A DNA stretch of 64,000 bases, taken from the NCBI RefSeq assembly GCF_034347385.1, contig NZ_CP133777.1:2852001-2916000 (forward strand), read 5' to 3'. Source of the DNA: Actimicrobium sp. CCC2.4 (lineage in GTDB: Bacteria > Pseudomonadota > Gammaproteobacteria > Burkholderiales > Burkholderiaceae_D). Below, in pieces: positions 18,380 through 28,449 of this stretch. The number at the start of each line of letters is the position of its first letter. Positions within the stretch are counted from its first letter, which is position 1. The position numbers and the translations under genes were made by a program. The notes under the pieces are model-generated. The model was not told where the DNA came from. It saw nothing but the letters and a program-made list of their open reading frames with translations, and did not search any database.

Positions 18380-18402
18380 AATATGCATTTTAAATACTTG
18401 AT
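18380..18402 (+). promoter_or_regulatory. Predicted NsrR operator upstream of hmp
   Basis: AATATGCATTT, one base, AAATACTTGAT: an imperfect 11-1-11 palindrome like E. coli NsrR sites. It is placed just before the hmp Shine-Dalgarno (GGAG), close enough to the start to block transcription. Confidence 0.7.
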
Positions 18403-18413
18403 TGGAGCAAGCC

Positions 18414-19604
18414 ATGATTTCTACTGCTGCACGCCCCTACATCGATGCCAGCGTTCCCGTGCTGCGCGCCCATGGCCTGGCGATTACGACGACGTTCTAC
18501 CGCAACATGTTTGTCGCGCACCCGGAACTGACCCACCTGTTTAACATGGGCAACCAGGCCAGCGGCGCGCAACAGCAATCACTGGCCGCCGCTGTGTTCG
18601 CGTATGCAGTCGATATCGGCAAACCCGACGCACTCGGCCCGGTTATCGAACGCATCGTGCAAAAGCACATGTCGGTGGGTATCCGCGCCGGACACTACCC
18701 GATCGTCGGCCGGTACCTGATCGCGGCGATCAAGGAAATTCTCGGTGATGCGGCTACCGCCCCGTTGCTGGGGGCGTGGGTCGAGGCCTACGATAGTCTG
18801 GCCAATGTGTTTATCGCCGCCGAGAAAAAAGGCTATGCCGAGGCCGGCATCACGCCTGGCGCATTGCGTGCCTTGCGGGTCATTCAACGGCACACTGAAA
18901 GTGCCGATGTCGATGCCTTCACGCTGGAACCGGTCGATGGCCTGCCATTGGCCGCGTGCAAGCCGGGCCAGTACATCAGCATCGCCGTCGATTTCGCCGA
19001 TGGCCGTCACCAATTGCGCCAGTACAGTCTGTCGGACGCCCCGACTGACACGCAGTGGCGCATCACGGTCAAGCGCGACCATGCCAGTGAAGTGACTCCG
19101 GCGGGCGAGGTGTCGAACTGGATCCATGATCACGTGCTCGTCGGCAGCACCGTACTGGCCTCTCATCCATTCGGTGAATTCGTGCCCGAGACCGATTCTG
19201 CCGACCCTATCGTGCTGCTGTCTGCAGGCGTTGGCATCACGCCGATGATCGCGACATTGAACCGGATTGTGCAAGTCCGGCCGGAACGTCGCGTCATCTT
19301 TGCGCACGCTGCGCGAGACCCTGCCCATCATGCGCACCAGCGCGATATCGTGGCGGCGCAGGCACTAATGCCACACCTGAGCGTGGTGACGTTTTATGAA
19401 ATGCCGACGGACGACAACGCTCGCCCCGGCCTGATGGACATCGCGGCTCTCCCCGACTGGCCGCATGCGAACGCCAATGTGTACCTATGCGGGCCGATCG
19501 ACTTCATGAAAGCCCAATGGCTGGCATTGGTCGATGCCGGCGTACCGGTAACGCGCTTGCACCGCGAGGTGTTCGGTCCGGATTTGCTCGATATGCTGAA
19601 CTGA
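18414..19604 (+). CDS. hmp: Flavohaemoglobin / nitric oxide dioxygenase
   Basis: The 396-residue protein oxidises NO to nitrate with O2 and NADPH. The globin domain (residues ~1-140) shows the distal Tyr in TTFYRNMFVAHPEL and the proximal His near residue 85 in IVQKHMSVGI. The FAD-binding barrel has RQYSLSDAP, and the NAD domain has VLLSAGVGITPMIATL and VYLCGPIDFMKAQW. ATG at 18414 is preceded by GGAG and gives the family start; the TTG 12 bases upstream is less likely. An NsrR operator overlaps the promoter, so expression should rise on NO exposure. Confidence 0.95.
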   Translation: MISTAARPYIDASVPVLRAHGLAITTTFYRNMFVAHPELTHLFNMGNQASGAQQQSLAAAVFAYAVDIGKPDALGPVIERIVQKHMSVGIRAGHYPIVGRYLIAAIKEILGDAATAPLLGAWVEAYDSLANVFIAAEKKGYAEAGITPGALRALRVIQRHTESADVDAFTLEPVDGLPLAACKPGQYISIAVDFADGRHQLRQYSLSDAPTDTQWRITVKRDHASEVTPAGEVSNWIHDHVLVGSTVLASHPFGEFVPETDSADPIVLLSAGVGITPMIATLNRIVQVRPERRVIFAHAARDPAHHAHQRDIVAAQALMPHLSVVTFYEMPTDDNARPGLMDIAALPDWPHANANVYLCGPIDFMKAQWLALVDAGVPVTRLHREVFGPDLLDMLN

Positions 19605-19640
19605 CATGCTGCCGGAACTCGCTGCCCAAAAATCAGGCGA

Positions 19641-19672
19641 AAAAAAACGCTGCCGGAAAGGCAGCGTTTTTT
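19641..19672. terminator. Bidirectional terminator between hmp and efp
   Basis: A-run, ACGCTGCC, loop GGAAA, GGCAGCGT and T-run: a symmetric intrinsic terminator that can serve hmp on the plus strand and efp on the minus strand. Confidence 0.85.
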
Positions 19673-19714
19673 ATTGCGTACAACTTAATTGCATCAAACT
19701 TAATTGCATCAAAC

Positions 19715-20290
19715 TTAGTTGCGCACGATTTTTTTGTACTCGTTGGTCCGTGTATCGAGTTCGATTACATCGTCCTGGCTGACAAACAGCGGTACCTGAA
19801 TCGTGTGCTGTTTGGCTTCGATGACGTTTTCCAGACGGGCTTCTTTCAGGACGTTGCCTGAGGTGTTGCCCTTGACGGCTGGCTCGGCATAGATGATCTG
19901 GCGTGCGATGGTGATCGGCAGTTCAACCGAAATGGCCTTGCCATCATAAAAAACGGCTTCGCATTCCATGCCGTCCTTCAGGTAGTTCAGTGCATCGCCG
20001 AGGTTCTCTTCTTCGATTTCATACTGGTTGTATTCCTCGTCCATGAAGACGAACAAGGGATCAGCGAAATACGAAAACGTGACTGGTTTCTTGTCGAGGA
20101 CAACCACTTCGAACTTGTCGTCACCGCGGAAAACGTTTTCCATCGGCGCGCCGGTCAGCAGATTTTTGGTTTTCCATTTGTAGGTGAAGCCGGTGCGGCT
20201 TGACCCGTTGACATCGGAGCGCAGCACGATGAATGGCTTGCTATCGACCATGATGATGTTGCCAACGCGAATTTCTTTTGCAGGTTTCAT
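19715..20290 (-). CDS. efp: Translation elongation factor P (Arg32-type)
   Basis: The 191-residue protein binds between the P and E sites of the ribosome and relieves stalling at polyproline. It shows the family pattern [33 protein letters not shown] and the C-terminal [19 protein letters not shown]. The modified loop reads GSSRTG with Arg at position 32 rather than the Lys34 of E. coli, which marks it as a substrate of arginine rhamnosylation. The required enzyme gene earP lies directly upstream, 89 bases away, on the same strand. Confidence 0.96.
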   Translation of the reverse strand: MKPAKEIRVGNIIMVDSKPFIVLRSDVNGSSRTGFTYKWKTKNLLTGAPMENVFRGDDKFEVVVLDKKPVTFSYFADPLFVFMDEEYNQYEIEEENLGDALNYLKDGMECEAVFYDGKAISVELPITIARQIIYAEPAVKGNTSGNVLKEARLENVIEAKQHTIQVPLFVSQDDVIELDTRTNEYKKIVRN

Positions 20291-20379
20291 AGGGAATGTA
20301 CGTAAAAATTAAGTGGTATGAAAATCATCAGTCGCCACAAGAAGTCCGGCGCCGTAGGCTCACGATTGATTGAAAACAG

Positions 20380-21585
20380 TTATCGGGCAGCCGCAGATTG
20401 TACCTTGTTTTCAGCGCTGGAAGACCGAAGAGCAGTGGCAAAGTTCAGCACATTGGCAGCAAGATCGCCGTGCAATCGCATTTGTCGCTGCCAACCGGTG
20501 GCCTCGCGGGCGATTGCCGGCAGGTCCGCCAACAGACGCAGCCACAGCACGGACCAGTCTTGCGCAGGCGATGTCTGCACGCCGTTCCAGCACAGCGCTG
20601 CTGCCGTCAGGCTGTCGGTACCGGCGGCATAGCGCTGCAGAAATGCGCGCAGTTTGACGTGATGCAGGTTTTCATCCTGCGGATAGATATGCCAGAGAAA
20701 AGCCCTGCCCGCCCACTGGGCACGGACAAAAGAATCCTCGCCACGCACGAGGTTGAAATCGCAGGCCCACAGCAACTTGTCGTAGTCCGGCTGTGCGACG
20801 AACGGCAGTACGCGCACCGTCAATGCACCGACTGTGCGGACCGCACCCGGGACGGCTGGCTCGCCAAGAAACGTACTGACCGCATCAGTGGCCACCCCAT
20901 CCGGAACCAGGCAAGTCAGTGCGCAGCCGGCACGCTGCCAGACCTCGAACAGCGCCGTCACCGGCGCATGCGGATAGCAAAATAGCGAGACTTTCAGCGC
21001 AGCCATCTCGGCCGGGGTGACGCCCAGCGCAGCAAGAAAGATCGCACTGGCAGTCGGGTCGTGCTGGAATTGCAGGCGCTGTTCCAGTAGTCCGCCTTCG
21101 TGCAGCAGGCCACCGGTTTGCGCCGTGAAGCCCGGAAAAAAGAAATGTTTGGTCAGCGGCAGACGCGGATGGGGAGATGGCAAGGTATGACACCCTTCGA
21201 CCCATGCTTCGGCACTCAGCCCTTCGAGGTTCAACCAGACCGGCCGGGGGGTGCATTGCGCCATCGCAGCGACGTAAGCCGGCGGCAGTTCGCAGCCAAA
21301 GAATTCGATGACGATGTCTGGCACGTCGTCCGGCACGAACGTCCCCTCCTGATCGCGCCAAAAGCACACCGTCACGCCGGCGACCTGCTGCACATCGACA
21401 TCGATCTGCACCGGCGGACAGAGTCGCCGGAAGCTGACCAGATCATCGACCCACAAGGTGACAGCGATGCCGTGCTCGTGCTGCAGTTGCCTGGCAAGGC
21501 GCCAGCAAATGCCGATGTCGCCGAAGTTGTCGACGACTTTGCAGAACAGGGCCAGTGACCTGGCCGGCGATGGCGGAAGATTCAT
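20380..21585 (-). CDS. earP: EF-P arginine rhamnosyltransferase EarP
   Basis: The 401-residue enzyme transfers rhamnose from dTDP-rhamnose to Arg32 of EF-P. The N-terminal motif CKVVDNFGDIGICWRLARQL contains the conserved aspartates of the family, and the C-terminal Rossmann domain has LLWACDFNLVRGEDSFVRAQ, including the catalytic-site Glu and Asp. It lies immediately upstream of efp in the same direction, as in other betaproteobacteria and Pseudomonas. ATG at 21585 begins the conserved region after a short extension. Confidence 0.95.
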   Translation of the reverse strand: MNLPPSPARSLALFCKVVDNFGDIGICWRLARQLQHEHGIAVTLWVDDLVSFRRLCPPVQIDVDVQQVAGVTVCFWRDQEGTFVPDDVPDIVIEFFGCELPPAYVAAMAQCTPRPVWLNLEGLSAEAWVEGCHTLPSPHPRLPLTKHFFFPGFTAQTGGLLHEGGLLEQRLQFQHDPTASAIFLAALGVTPAEMAALKVSLFCYPHAPVTALFEVWQRAGCALTCLVPDGVATDAVSTFLGEPAVPGAVRTVGALTVRVLPFVAQPDYDKLLWACDFNLVRGEDSFVRAQWAGRAFLWHIYPQDENLHHVKLRAFLQRYAAGTDSLTAAALCWNGVQTSPAQDWSVLWLRLLADLPAIAREATGWQRQMRLHGDLAANVLNFATALRSSSAENKVQSAAAR

Positions 21586-21698
21586 GGGGTCGGACGCGCT
21601 TCAATAGGTAACTAGCGGCCGGAAAATACCGGACGTACTGCGCGCATTATGCCTGTGCGACGGCGTACACTTCGGCCTCGCTCAACAAGGAAGCTGCC

Positions 21699-22544
21699 AT
21701 GCACACCATCCCGGAAATCCGTCCCGGTCAATCGATCGAACTGCTCAAGGAGCTGCACATCCTGACCCGCGATGGCAAACTGAACCAGGACAGCCGGCGC
21801 AAGCTCAAGCAGGTTTATCATTTATATCAATTCATCGAACCGCTGATGAAGGCGGACCAGCAGGCCTGCGGCGAACGCGGACTCAGGCTGGTTGACCATG
21901 GTGCCGGCAAATCGTATCTGGGCTTCATTCTGTACGACCTGTTCTTCAAGGCGCTGACCGATGGCTCGCATATTTATGGCATCGAGACCCGCGACGAGCT
22001 GGTCCGCAAATCCGAAGAACTGGCACAGCGATTGCACTTTCCCGGTATGTCCTTCCTGAACCTGTCGGTGGCCGACTCGATCGATTCACCGTTGCTGCCG
22101 GCGCAAATCGATATCGTCACCGCCCTCCATGCCTGCAATACCGCGACCGACGATGCGATCCATTTCGGCCTGAAAAAGCAAGCCCGGCACATGGTGCTGG
22201 TGCCGTGCTGCCAGGCCGAAGTCGCGTCGGTCCTGAATCGACTGAAAGGCAAGGCGCTGGGCAAGAGCGCGTTGACCGAACTGTGGCGTCATCCGCTGCA
22301 CACACGCGAGTTCGGTAGCCAGCTCACCAACGTGCTGCGCTGTCTGCAGCTCGAAGCGCATGGTTATCAGGTCAGTGTGACCGAGCTGGTCGGCTGGGAG
22401 CATTCGATGAAGAACGAACTGATCATCGCGACGTACAAGGATTTGCCGCGTCGCCGGCCGGCCGAACGTTTGCAGGAAGTGCTGGAATCGGTCGGCCTGG
22501 AAGAGATGACCGAACGTTTTTTTGTGGCACCTGCCACCGCCTGA
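21699..22544 (+). CDS. Class I SAM-dependent methyltransferase
   Basis: The 281-residue protein has a Methyltransf_32-like fold: motif I LVDHGAGKSYLGFILYDLF, the acidic end of strand 2 in YGIETRDELV, then VTALHACNTATDDAIHFGL and VPCCQAE. It resembles the bacterial relatives of GSTCD/TRMT13-type enzymes, for which an RNA substrate is suspected but not established. No neighbouring gene clarifies the substrate. ATG at 21699 follows an AAGGAAG stretch. It is convergent with the GGDEF gene, with no space between the two stops. Confidence 0.75.
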   Translation: MHTIPEIRPGQSIELLKELHILTRDGKLNQDSRRKLKQVYHLYQFIEPLMKADQQACGERGLRLVDHGAGKSYLGFILYDLFFKALTDGSHIYGIETRDELVRKSEELAQRLHFPGMSFLNLSVADSIDSPLLPAQIDIVTALHACNTATDDAIHFGLKKQARHMVLVPCCQAEVASVLNRLKGKALGKSALTELWRHPLHTREFGSQLTNVLRCLQLEAHGYQVSVTELVGWEHSMKNELIIATYKDLPRRRPAERLQEVLESVGLEEMTERFFVAPATA

Positions 22545-25244
22545 TCAGGGCACATCGACGCTGATGGCGCGACCATCAAAGAACTGGTGGCTGTTGCGAC
22601 CGAGTTCCTTGACCCGGTACATGGCGACATCAGCGCTGCGGATCAGCGCATGGATATCTTCGCCATCATTCGGATAGGTACTGATACCGATGCTGGCCGT
22701 GACATGGCAATCCTGCTGGTCGAGAACCATCGGCAAGGCGATTTGCTCGATCAGTTTGCGCGCGATGCCGGTCAGCACCGTGCTATCGGAAAAATCTTCG
22801 GCCATGACCACGAATTCGTCGCCGCCCAGACGCGCCACCATGTCGACTTCGCGCACGTTAGCGCGCAGCCGGTTGGCCACTTCCCGCAAGACCGCATCGC
22901 CCACATGGTGGCCCAGCGTGTCATTGATTTCCTTGAAGCGATCCAGATCCAGAAACAGTAATCCGACCTGATGACCGCTGCGCGCTGCGCGTGCCAGCGC
23001 CAGCGATAGCTCCTGCAAAAAGCGCATGCGATTGGGCAGACCTGTGAGGTCATCGTGATGGGCAAGGTAGCGGATGCGCTCGTCGGAGCGCTTGTTTTCG
23101 ATGGCCAGCCCGGCCAGATCCAGTACCGATGGCAACAGAAAATACTCCAGCCCGGACGGTCCGCGCGGACGTCGGTAGTACAACGCCAGCGTGGCCATCG
23201 GATAGTCCTGCCGGCCACGTATCGGCCAGAAACTGCAGGCCCGGATTTTTTGTTCGCGTGCCATCGCCAGACAACCGGCGTAGGCCGGATCGATCTCCAG
23301 ATCGGTGACCGTCATTGGCATTCGCCAATCAGGCAGCGAGATCGTGTTAGCCGCGAGCGCATCGCGCAGTATGGCGCGACTGACACTGTCCGGGACGGCG
23401 GTGCTGACATGCCAGGCAGGCATGCCCCCGCTATCCGGCAATCCCCCGATAACACACAGGACGTCGCCCGACTGTTCTTCGATCATCTGGTTGATCGCAG
23501 CAAGCGTTACTTCGAGGTCCGCACCGGCGGAAATCAATTTCAGGATGCCGTTCTGCCCCTTGACCAGATCGTGATTGCGCTTGCGTTCGGTGATGTCGCG
23601 CATGAAGCCGATGAACAACTGCTCGCCATCGATACAGGCTTCGCTGAAGGCAATTTCGAGCGGAAATTCATGACCGTCGGCGTGCAGTCCGACCACATTG
23701 GAACCGCGCCAGTTCAGGTGCTGCTGCCCGGTTTGGACATAACGCCGGATGCCCTCGTCGTGCGCTGCATGCAGGCGCTGCGGTTGCAGCATGCCCAGAT
23801 GCTGGCCGACGACTTCCGCGGGCCGGTAGCCGAACAAATCTTGCAAGGCGGGATTGGCATAACGGATCACTGACCCGTGGGTCATCATCAGAATCGCATC
23901 GGTGCTGGTCTCCCATAGTGTGCGAAAGCGTGCCTCGTTATTCGACAGCGCGATGTCGCGCTGCATGTTGTCGAGTCCGAACGAGATATCCCGCGCGATT
24001 TCGGCCAGCAAGTCGACCAGTTGCGCATCGAAGTAATCCTTCTCGGACGCATATAGCACCAGCGCGCCTATGGTCGCATTGCTTTGCTGCAGAGGAAAAA
24101 TAGCAATCGCGCGAAAGCCATGCTGTGCGGCCAGATCGCGCCACGGCAGCGCGGACGGATCCTCGAGAAAGTCATTGCTAATGATGTTCTTGCCCTGCCG
24201 GACCGACCGTCCCAACGGACCCTGTCCGGCCGGAGTATCGGGGTCGACGCTGATCAATGCGTGATCGAGGTAAGCGCGTTGTACCCCCTCGGCACAGGCA
24301 GACTTGAGCTGCCTGCTCAGCGGGTCGATCAATGCGATCCAGGCAAGCCCGAATTCGGCACACTCGACAACAATCTTGCAGACGGCGGCGAACAATGCCT
24401 GCGGCGTCCTGCTTTCGATGATGGCGTGATTGCAGCGACTGCGGGCATCGTAGAGGCTGGTCAGGCGCTGTAATTTGCGCTCGGTGGCGCGGGTCTCGGT
24501 GACATCCTGCAAAACCACGTTGGTGTTCAGGCAGCCTGCATGATTGACAAAAATGGACGACGACAGGGCCACCTCGATCAGCGCGCGGTCCTTGCGGATC
24601 ATCCTGAGATGACCGTGGCAGCGACCGGTGCGCCTGCGTTGTTCCAGTAATTCGCTGGCGCGTGGATCAGTCAGATCCAGCAGACCCGCCCGGTCAATCT
24701 GCAGGAGCTCAGCCTCCAGATACCCGGTGATATGACAGGCCGCCGGGTTGACTGACAGGATGATGCCATCGAGCGACGCCACAATAATGCCGTGCTGACT
24801 GGTAGTAAAGATCGAGCGGTAGCGTTGCTCACTCTCGGTGAGAACCTGCTCGGCAACTTTGCGCTGGCTCACATCCATGAAGGTTGCCACCATGCGCACT
24901 GCCCGATGCGCCGCATCGCGCTCGGTGACCCGCCCGCGCGCTGCCAGCCAGATCCATTGACCACTGGCGCCGCGAACGCGCACTTCGGCATCGTAAAATT
25001 TATTCACGCCCTTGACGCAGAGCAGAATCGTCGCGTTCAGCTTGGGCAGATCGTCGACATGCATCATCGCCCGCAACCCGGCAGACGTCAGACTGGGCGT
25101 GGCAGTGATGCTGCCAGTGAGCACATCCCATTGATCACTGAGGTAAATCCTGTCGTGCTCCAGTTCCCACACCATGACGATCAGGCCGACCGATTCGGCC
25201 ACGGTGCTGAACACGGAATCCGAGCCGAAAGAAAATGACGACAT
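22545..25244 (-). CDS. Multi-sensor diguanylate cyclase (PAS-PAS-GAF-PAS-GAF-GGDEF)
   Basis: The 899-residue soluble protein makes cyclic di-GMP. A PAS domain lies near residues 15-130 (MVWELEHDRIYLSDQW), a second near 135-260 (YRSIFTTSQHGIIVASLDG), a GAF near 270-425, a third PAS near 430-555 (FRTLWETSTDAILMMTHGS), a second GAF-like region near 560-705, and the GGDEF domain near 720-890. The active site RLGGDEFVV is intact, and an RxxD inhibitory site (REVD) sits five residues upstream, so product inhibition is expected. No EAL domain or transmembrane helix is seen. Confidence 0.9.
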   Translation of the reverse strand: MSSFSFGSDSVFSTVAESVGLIVMVWELEHDRIYLSDQWDVLTGSITATPSLTSAGLRAMMHVDDLPKLNATILLCVKGVNKFYDAEVRVRGASGQWIWLAARGRVTERDAAHRAVRMVATFMDVSQRKVAEQVLTESEQRYRSIFTTSQHGIIVASLDGIILSVNPAACHITGYLEAELLQIDRAGLLDLTDPRASELLEQRRRTGRCHGHLRMIRKDRALIEVALSSSIFVNHAGCLNTNVVLQDVTETRATERKLQRLTSLYDARSRCNHAIIESRTPQALFAAVCKIVVECAEFGLAWIALIDPLSRQLKSACAEGVQRAYLDHALISVDPDTPAGQGPLGRSVRQGKNIISNDFLEDPSALPWRDLAAQHGFRAIAIFPLQQSNATIGALVLYASEKDYFDAQLVDLLAEIARDISFGLDNMQRDIALSNNEARFRTLWETSTDAILMMTHGSVIRYANPALQDLFGYRPAEVVGQHLGMLQPQRLHAAHDEGIRRYVQTGQQHLNWRGSNVVGLHADGHEFPLEIAFSEACIDGEQLFIGFMRDITERKRNHDLVKGQNGILKLISAGADLEVTLAAINQMIEEQSGDVLCVIGGLPDSGGMPAWHVSTAVPDSVSRAILRDALAANTISLPDWRMPMTVTDLEIDPAYAGCLAMAREQKIRACSFWPIRGRQDYPMATLALYYRRPRGPSGLEYFLLPSVLDLAGLAIENKRSDERIRYLAHHDDLTGLPNRMRFLQELSLALARAARSGHQVGLLFLDLDRFKEINDTLGHHVGDAVLREVANRLRANVREVDMVARLGGDEFVVMAEDFSDSTVLTGIARKLIEQIALPMVLDQQDCHVTASIGISTYPNDGEDIHALIRSADVAMYRVKELGRNSHQFFDGRAISVDVP

Positions 25245-25467
25245 CTGGCGGTGTCCATAACAAAGGGCAACTAAAAAACCGGATAACGATAACCGGCAAG
25301 AAAGTACGGCAAGGCGTCAATCCGAGGCGACTACGAAGTCGCTATTCTTACTTTCGGGTGAATCGAAGAATGCGCTCATGTATTTCTAACGTCAAGCAAC
25401 AAGCGCAGTACTTTTTGGTCACCATATTCAACGAGCATTCGCTCTATGCGGATGTCGTAACTTGCTC

Positions 25468-25507
25468 AAAAAAAAAGGCAGACCCGCGCTGCGGTCCGCC
25501 TTTTTTT
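25468..25507. terminator. Bidirectional terminator downstream of rdgC
   Basis: A-run, GGC-A-GACC, loop, GGTC-C-GCC and T-run. The A/T tracts on both sides let it terminate either strand; it follows the rdgC stop on the minus strand. Confidence 0.8.
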
Positions 25508-25525
25508 GTTGACTGCTGCCGCGCT

Positions 25526-26425
25526 TTATTTCGGCTGCATCTGCCCGCCCAAAGCGAACACCAGATCATCAAGCATCTTGGCCAGCTCGCCCGTCATCAG
25601 CATCATGTCGCCATCGAAACGCTCGTCATCGTCACGCGCACCGGTGTCGGCACTTTCTTTGATCACGTCGAGCGGCGTGATGCGCTTGATCGTCAGCGAT
25701 TCGGTCAGTACAAACGAAATACGGTCGTTCCAGGTCATGGCCAGGCGGGTACATTGCTTGCCATCCGCGATGTGGCGCTGGACATCGACCGGTTCGATGG
25801 TTTGCTTGACGTAGCGCACCGTAGCTTTGCTGTCGCCACCGGCCCGCAACTCGGTATCCTGGTCAACCGTGAAGCCCTTCGGTGCATCGGCCATCAGCCA
25901 TTCCGTCATGGCGGCTACCGGAGACTGCACGACATGCAGGCTCTCCATCGGTAATTTTTCGATACCCTTGATCAGCAGTTTGAGCACTTCATCGGCCTTG
26001 CCTGCGGTGCCGGCATCAATCACCAGCCAGCCATTGACCGGATCGATCCAGGTCCACGTCGTGCGATTGATGCTGAATGCGCGCGGCAGCAATTCATCGG
26101 TGACCTGTTCCTTGATCTCCTTCATTTGCTTGCGGCCCGGCTTGAAACCCTGCTGCTCTTCGATGTCGGTGGCGCGCGCTTTCGCGACTTGATTGATCAC
26201 GCTGGCCGGCAGCAATTTTTTTTCAGTGCCGAGGGCGATGAGCAATTGCTTGTTCACCGTGTGCACCAACATGCCGTTTTCACGCGGTGAAATCCAGCCC
26301 TGGGTTTGCATGTCGAGACTTGTGCACGGCTGAAAAGTGTGCGGCGCTAGCGCGGCTTCAAGCCGCTCGGCATCCATATCCCACGGCGCAGGAAGACGAT
26401 AAATCTGTAGATTCTTGAACCACAT
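25526..26425 (-). CDS. rdgC: Recombination-associated protein RdgC
   Basis: The 299-residue protein matches RdgC from its first residues ([11 protein letters not shown]) through [38 protein letters not shown] and [17 protein letters not shown] to the C-terminus ([16 protein letters not shown]). RdgC forms ring-shaped dimers on DNA and restrains RecA filament assembly. It is a single-gene unit with a terminator behind it and is divergent from minC. Confidence 0.95.
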   Translation of the reverse strand: MWFKNLQIYRLPAPWDMDAERLEAALAPHTFQPCTSLDMQTQGWISPRENGMLVHTVNKQLLIALGTEKKLLPASVINQVAKARATDIEEQQGFKPGRKQMKEIKEQVTDELLPRAFSINRTTWTWIDPVNGWLVIDAGTAGKADEVLKLLIKGIEKLPMESLHVVQSPVAAMTEWLMADAPKGFTVDQDTELRAGGDSKATVRYVKQTIEPVDVQRHIADGKQCTRLAMTWNDRISFVLTESLTIKRITPLDVIKESADTGARDDDERFDGDMMLMTGELAKMLDDLVFALGGQMQPK

Positions 26426-26620
26426 GGCAGCCTGACGAAAAAGGACATGATTCTACACGCGGACCAAAATCTGCCGGCCGGTTTTCATGAAATTGGCGAT
26501 CGCGCACAGTCCCTGCGATTAGGCAGAAATCTGCAAAAACGAGACGGTATAATGCGGGCTTCGAACCTGCCAGATGCATTTTCTGAGCAGCAACAATGCG
26601 TTGTTTCCACCACTTTCCCC

Positions 26621-27352
26621 ATGCAAAAAAATCAGACTGGCAAACCGATAGACATCAAGATTTCGACCGTCGTCGCCATCTCGGCGATCCTGCATCAGAC
26701 CGACCCTGCGAAGCTCGACGCCGCCATGCGCGACATGACCGGTGGCGAAGCCGATTTCTTCGACGATGAATTGGCTGTTATCGACGTCGGCGACCTTGAT
26801 CTGACCGGCCCGCCGCCGGACTGGACGGTCCTCGTGAGCTTGCTCAGATCGTATCGCTTGCATGCCGTGGCGGTTCGCAATGCACCGCCAAAGATGGAAG
26901 CCGACATTCTGGCCCACGGCCTGACCCTTGATCGCAGCGCCAAACCGCGCGCAACCGCCGCACCGGAACCGGTGCGCCCGGTTGTGGCAGCACCTGTCGC
27001 GCCAGCCGCGATCGCAGCGGGAACGATGATCGTCGACACGCCGGTGCGCGCCGGACAACGCGTGTACGCGCGCGGTTGCGACCTGATCATTACAGCGGCC
27101 GTCAACAACGGTGCCGAAGTCATCGCCGACGGCAGTATTCATGTGTATGCGCCATTGCGCGGACGCGCGCTGGCCGGTGCCAGCGGCAATGCCGATGCGC
27201 GTATTTTTACTTCGCTGATGGAAGCGGAGCTGGTATCGATTGCAGGTATCTATCGCACCTTCGAACACGGCTATCCGCAAGGACTTGCCAATCACGCCGT
27301 ACAAATTCGGCTTGTCGGTGACCGTCTCGACGTACTATCGGTTAATTCTTAA
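26621..27352 (+). CDS. minC: Septum-site determining protein MinC
   Basis: The 243-residue inhibitor of FtsZ polymerisation has an N-terminal domain (IDIKISTVVAISAILHQTD), a Pro/Ala-rich linker, and a C-terminal beta-helix domain that binds MinD (RAGQRVYARGCDLIITAAVN, HVYAPLRGRALAGASGNADA). ATG at 26621 gives the family N-terminus. It heads the minCDE operon, with 29 bases to minD. Confidence 0.95.
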   Translation: MQKNQTGKPIDIKISTVVAISAILHQTDPAKLDAAMRDMTGGEADFFDDELAVIDVGDLDLTGPPPDWTVLVSLLRSYRLHAVAVRNAPPKMEADILAHGLTLDRSAKPRATAAPEPVRPVVAAPVAPAAIAAGTMIVDTPVRAGQRVYARGCDLIITAAVNNGAEVIADGSIHVYAPLRGRALAGASGNADARIFTSLMEAELVSIAGIYRTFEHGYPQGLANHAVQIRLVGDRLDVLSVNS

Positions 27353-27381
27353 ATTCATATCATTCTGAAAGGAGCCCATTT

Positions 27382-28197
27382 GTGGCAAAAGTTATTGTTG
27401 TAACGTCCGGCAAAGGTGGTGTCGGCAAGACCACGTCCAGCGCAAGTTTTGCCTCCGGGCTCGCCCTGCGGGGTCATAAAACGGCAGTCCTCGATTTTGA
27501 TGTCGGTTTGCGTAATCTCGATTTGATTATGGGCTGCGAACGCCGCGTGGTGTATGACCTGATCAATGTCATCAACGGCGAGGCAACGTTGAACCAGGCC
27601 TTAATCAAGGACAAGCATTGCGAGAACCTGTTTGTATTGCCTGCATCGCAGACGCGCGACAAGGACGCCCTGACTGAAGACGGCGTCGAACGCGTCCTCA
27701 AAGACCTTGATGCAATGGGATTCGAATACATCATCTGCGACTCCCCTGCAGGTATCGAGCGCGGTGCGGTGATGGCACTGACGTTCGCCGACGAAGCCAT
27801 CATTGTCACCAATCCTGAGGTCTCCTCGGTACGTGACTCGGACCGCATCCTCGGCATCATTCAGGCCAAGTCGCGTCGCGCCCAGAACGGCGGCGAGCCG
27901 GTCAAGGAGCATTTGCTGATCACCCGGTACGTACCAAAGCGTGTCGAATCCGGCGAAATGTTGTCCTACACCGACGTGCAGGAAATCCTGCGTATCCCGC
28001 TGGTCGGCATCATCCCGGAATCCGAATCGGTACTTGCCGCCTCGAACCAGGGCAACCCGGCGATTCATATCGAAGGCAGCGACGTCTCACAGGCCTATCA
28101 GGATCTGGTCTCGCGCTTCCTAGGCGAAGACGTGCCGCTGAAGTTCACGACCTACGAAAAACCGGGTTTCCTGCAGCGCATTTTCAGGGGAAAGTAA
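27382..28197 (+). CDS. minD: Septum-site determining ATPase MinD
   Basis: The 271-residue membrane-associated ATPase has the deviant Walker A SGKGGVGKTT, switch regions FDVGLRNLDLIMG and CDSPAGIERGAV, and a C-terminal amphipathic membrane-targeting helix (GFLQRIFRGK). It recruits MinC and oscillates under MinE control. The start codon is GTG at 27382, preceded by AAAGGAG; no ATG fits the conserved N-terminus. The stop is immediately followed by the minE start. Confidence 0.97.
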   Translation: MAKVIVVTSGKGGVGKTTSSASFASGLALRGHKTAVLDFDVGLRNLDLIMGCERRVVYDLINVINGEATLNQALIKDKHCENLFVLPASQTRDKDALTEDGVERVLKDLDAMGFEYIICDSPAGIERGAVMALTFADEAIIVTNPEVSSVRDSDRILGIIQAKSRRAQNGGEPVKEHLLITRYVPKRVESGEMLSYTDVQEILRIPLVGIIPESESVLAASNQGNPAIHIEGSDVSQAYQDLVSRFLGEDVPLKFTTYEKPGFLQRIFRGK

Positions 28198-28449
28198 ATG
28201 GCTCTTTTATCCTTCTTATTTGCCAGCAAGCCAAAAACGGCCAGTGCAGCCAAAGAACGATTGCAAATCATCATTGCGCGCGAACGCAATGGTCGATCCG
28301 GGCCCGACTTCCTGCCTGCACTGCACAAGGAATTAATTGCAGTGATCTCGAAGTACACCAAGGTCAACGCGGATGACATCAAAATTTCCCTGGATAGACA
28401 GGGCAATCTTGAGGTGCTGGACGTCAACGTGGTGCTGCCTGACGCCTGA
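28198..28449 (+). CDS. minE: Cell division topological specificity factor MinE
   Basis: The 83-residue protein has the N-terminal membrane and MinD-binding region ([29 protein letters not shown]) and the C-terminal dimerisation domain ([19 protein letters not shown]). It stimulates MinD ATPase activity and drives pole-to-pole oscillation so that division occurs at mid-cell. It directly abuts minD, with no intervening base. Confidence 0.97.
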   Translation: MALLSFLFASKPKTASAAKERLQIIIARERNGRSGPDFLPALHKELIAVISKYTKVNADDIKISLDRQGNLEVLDVNVVLPDA

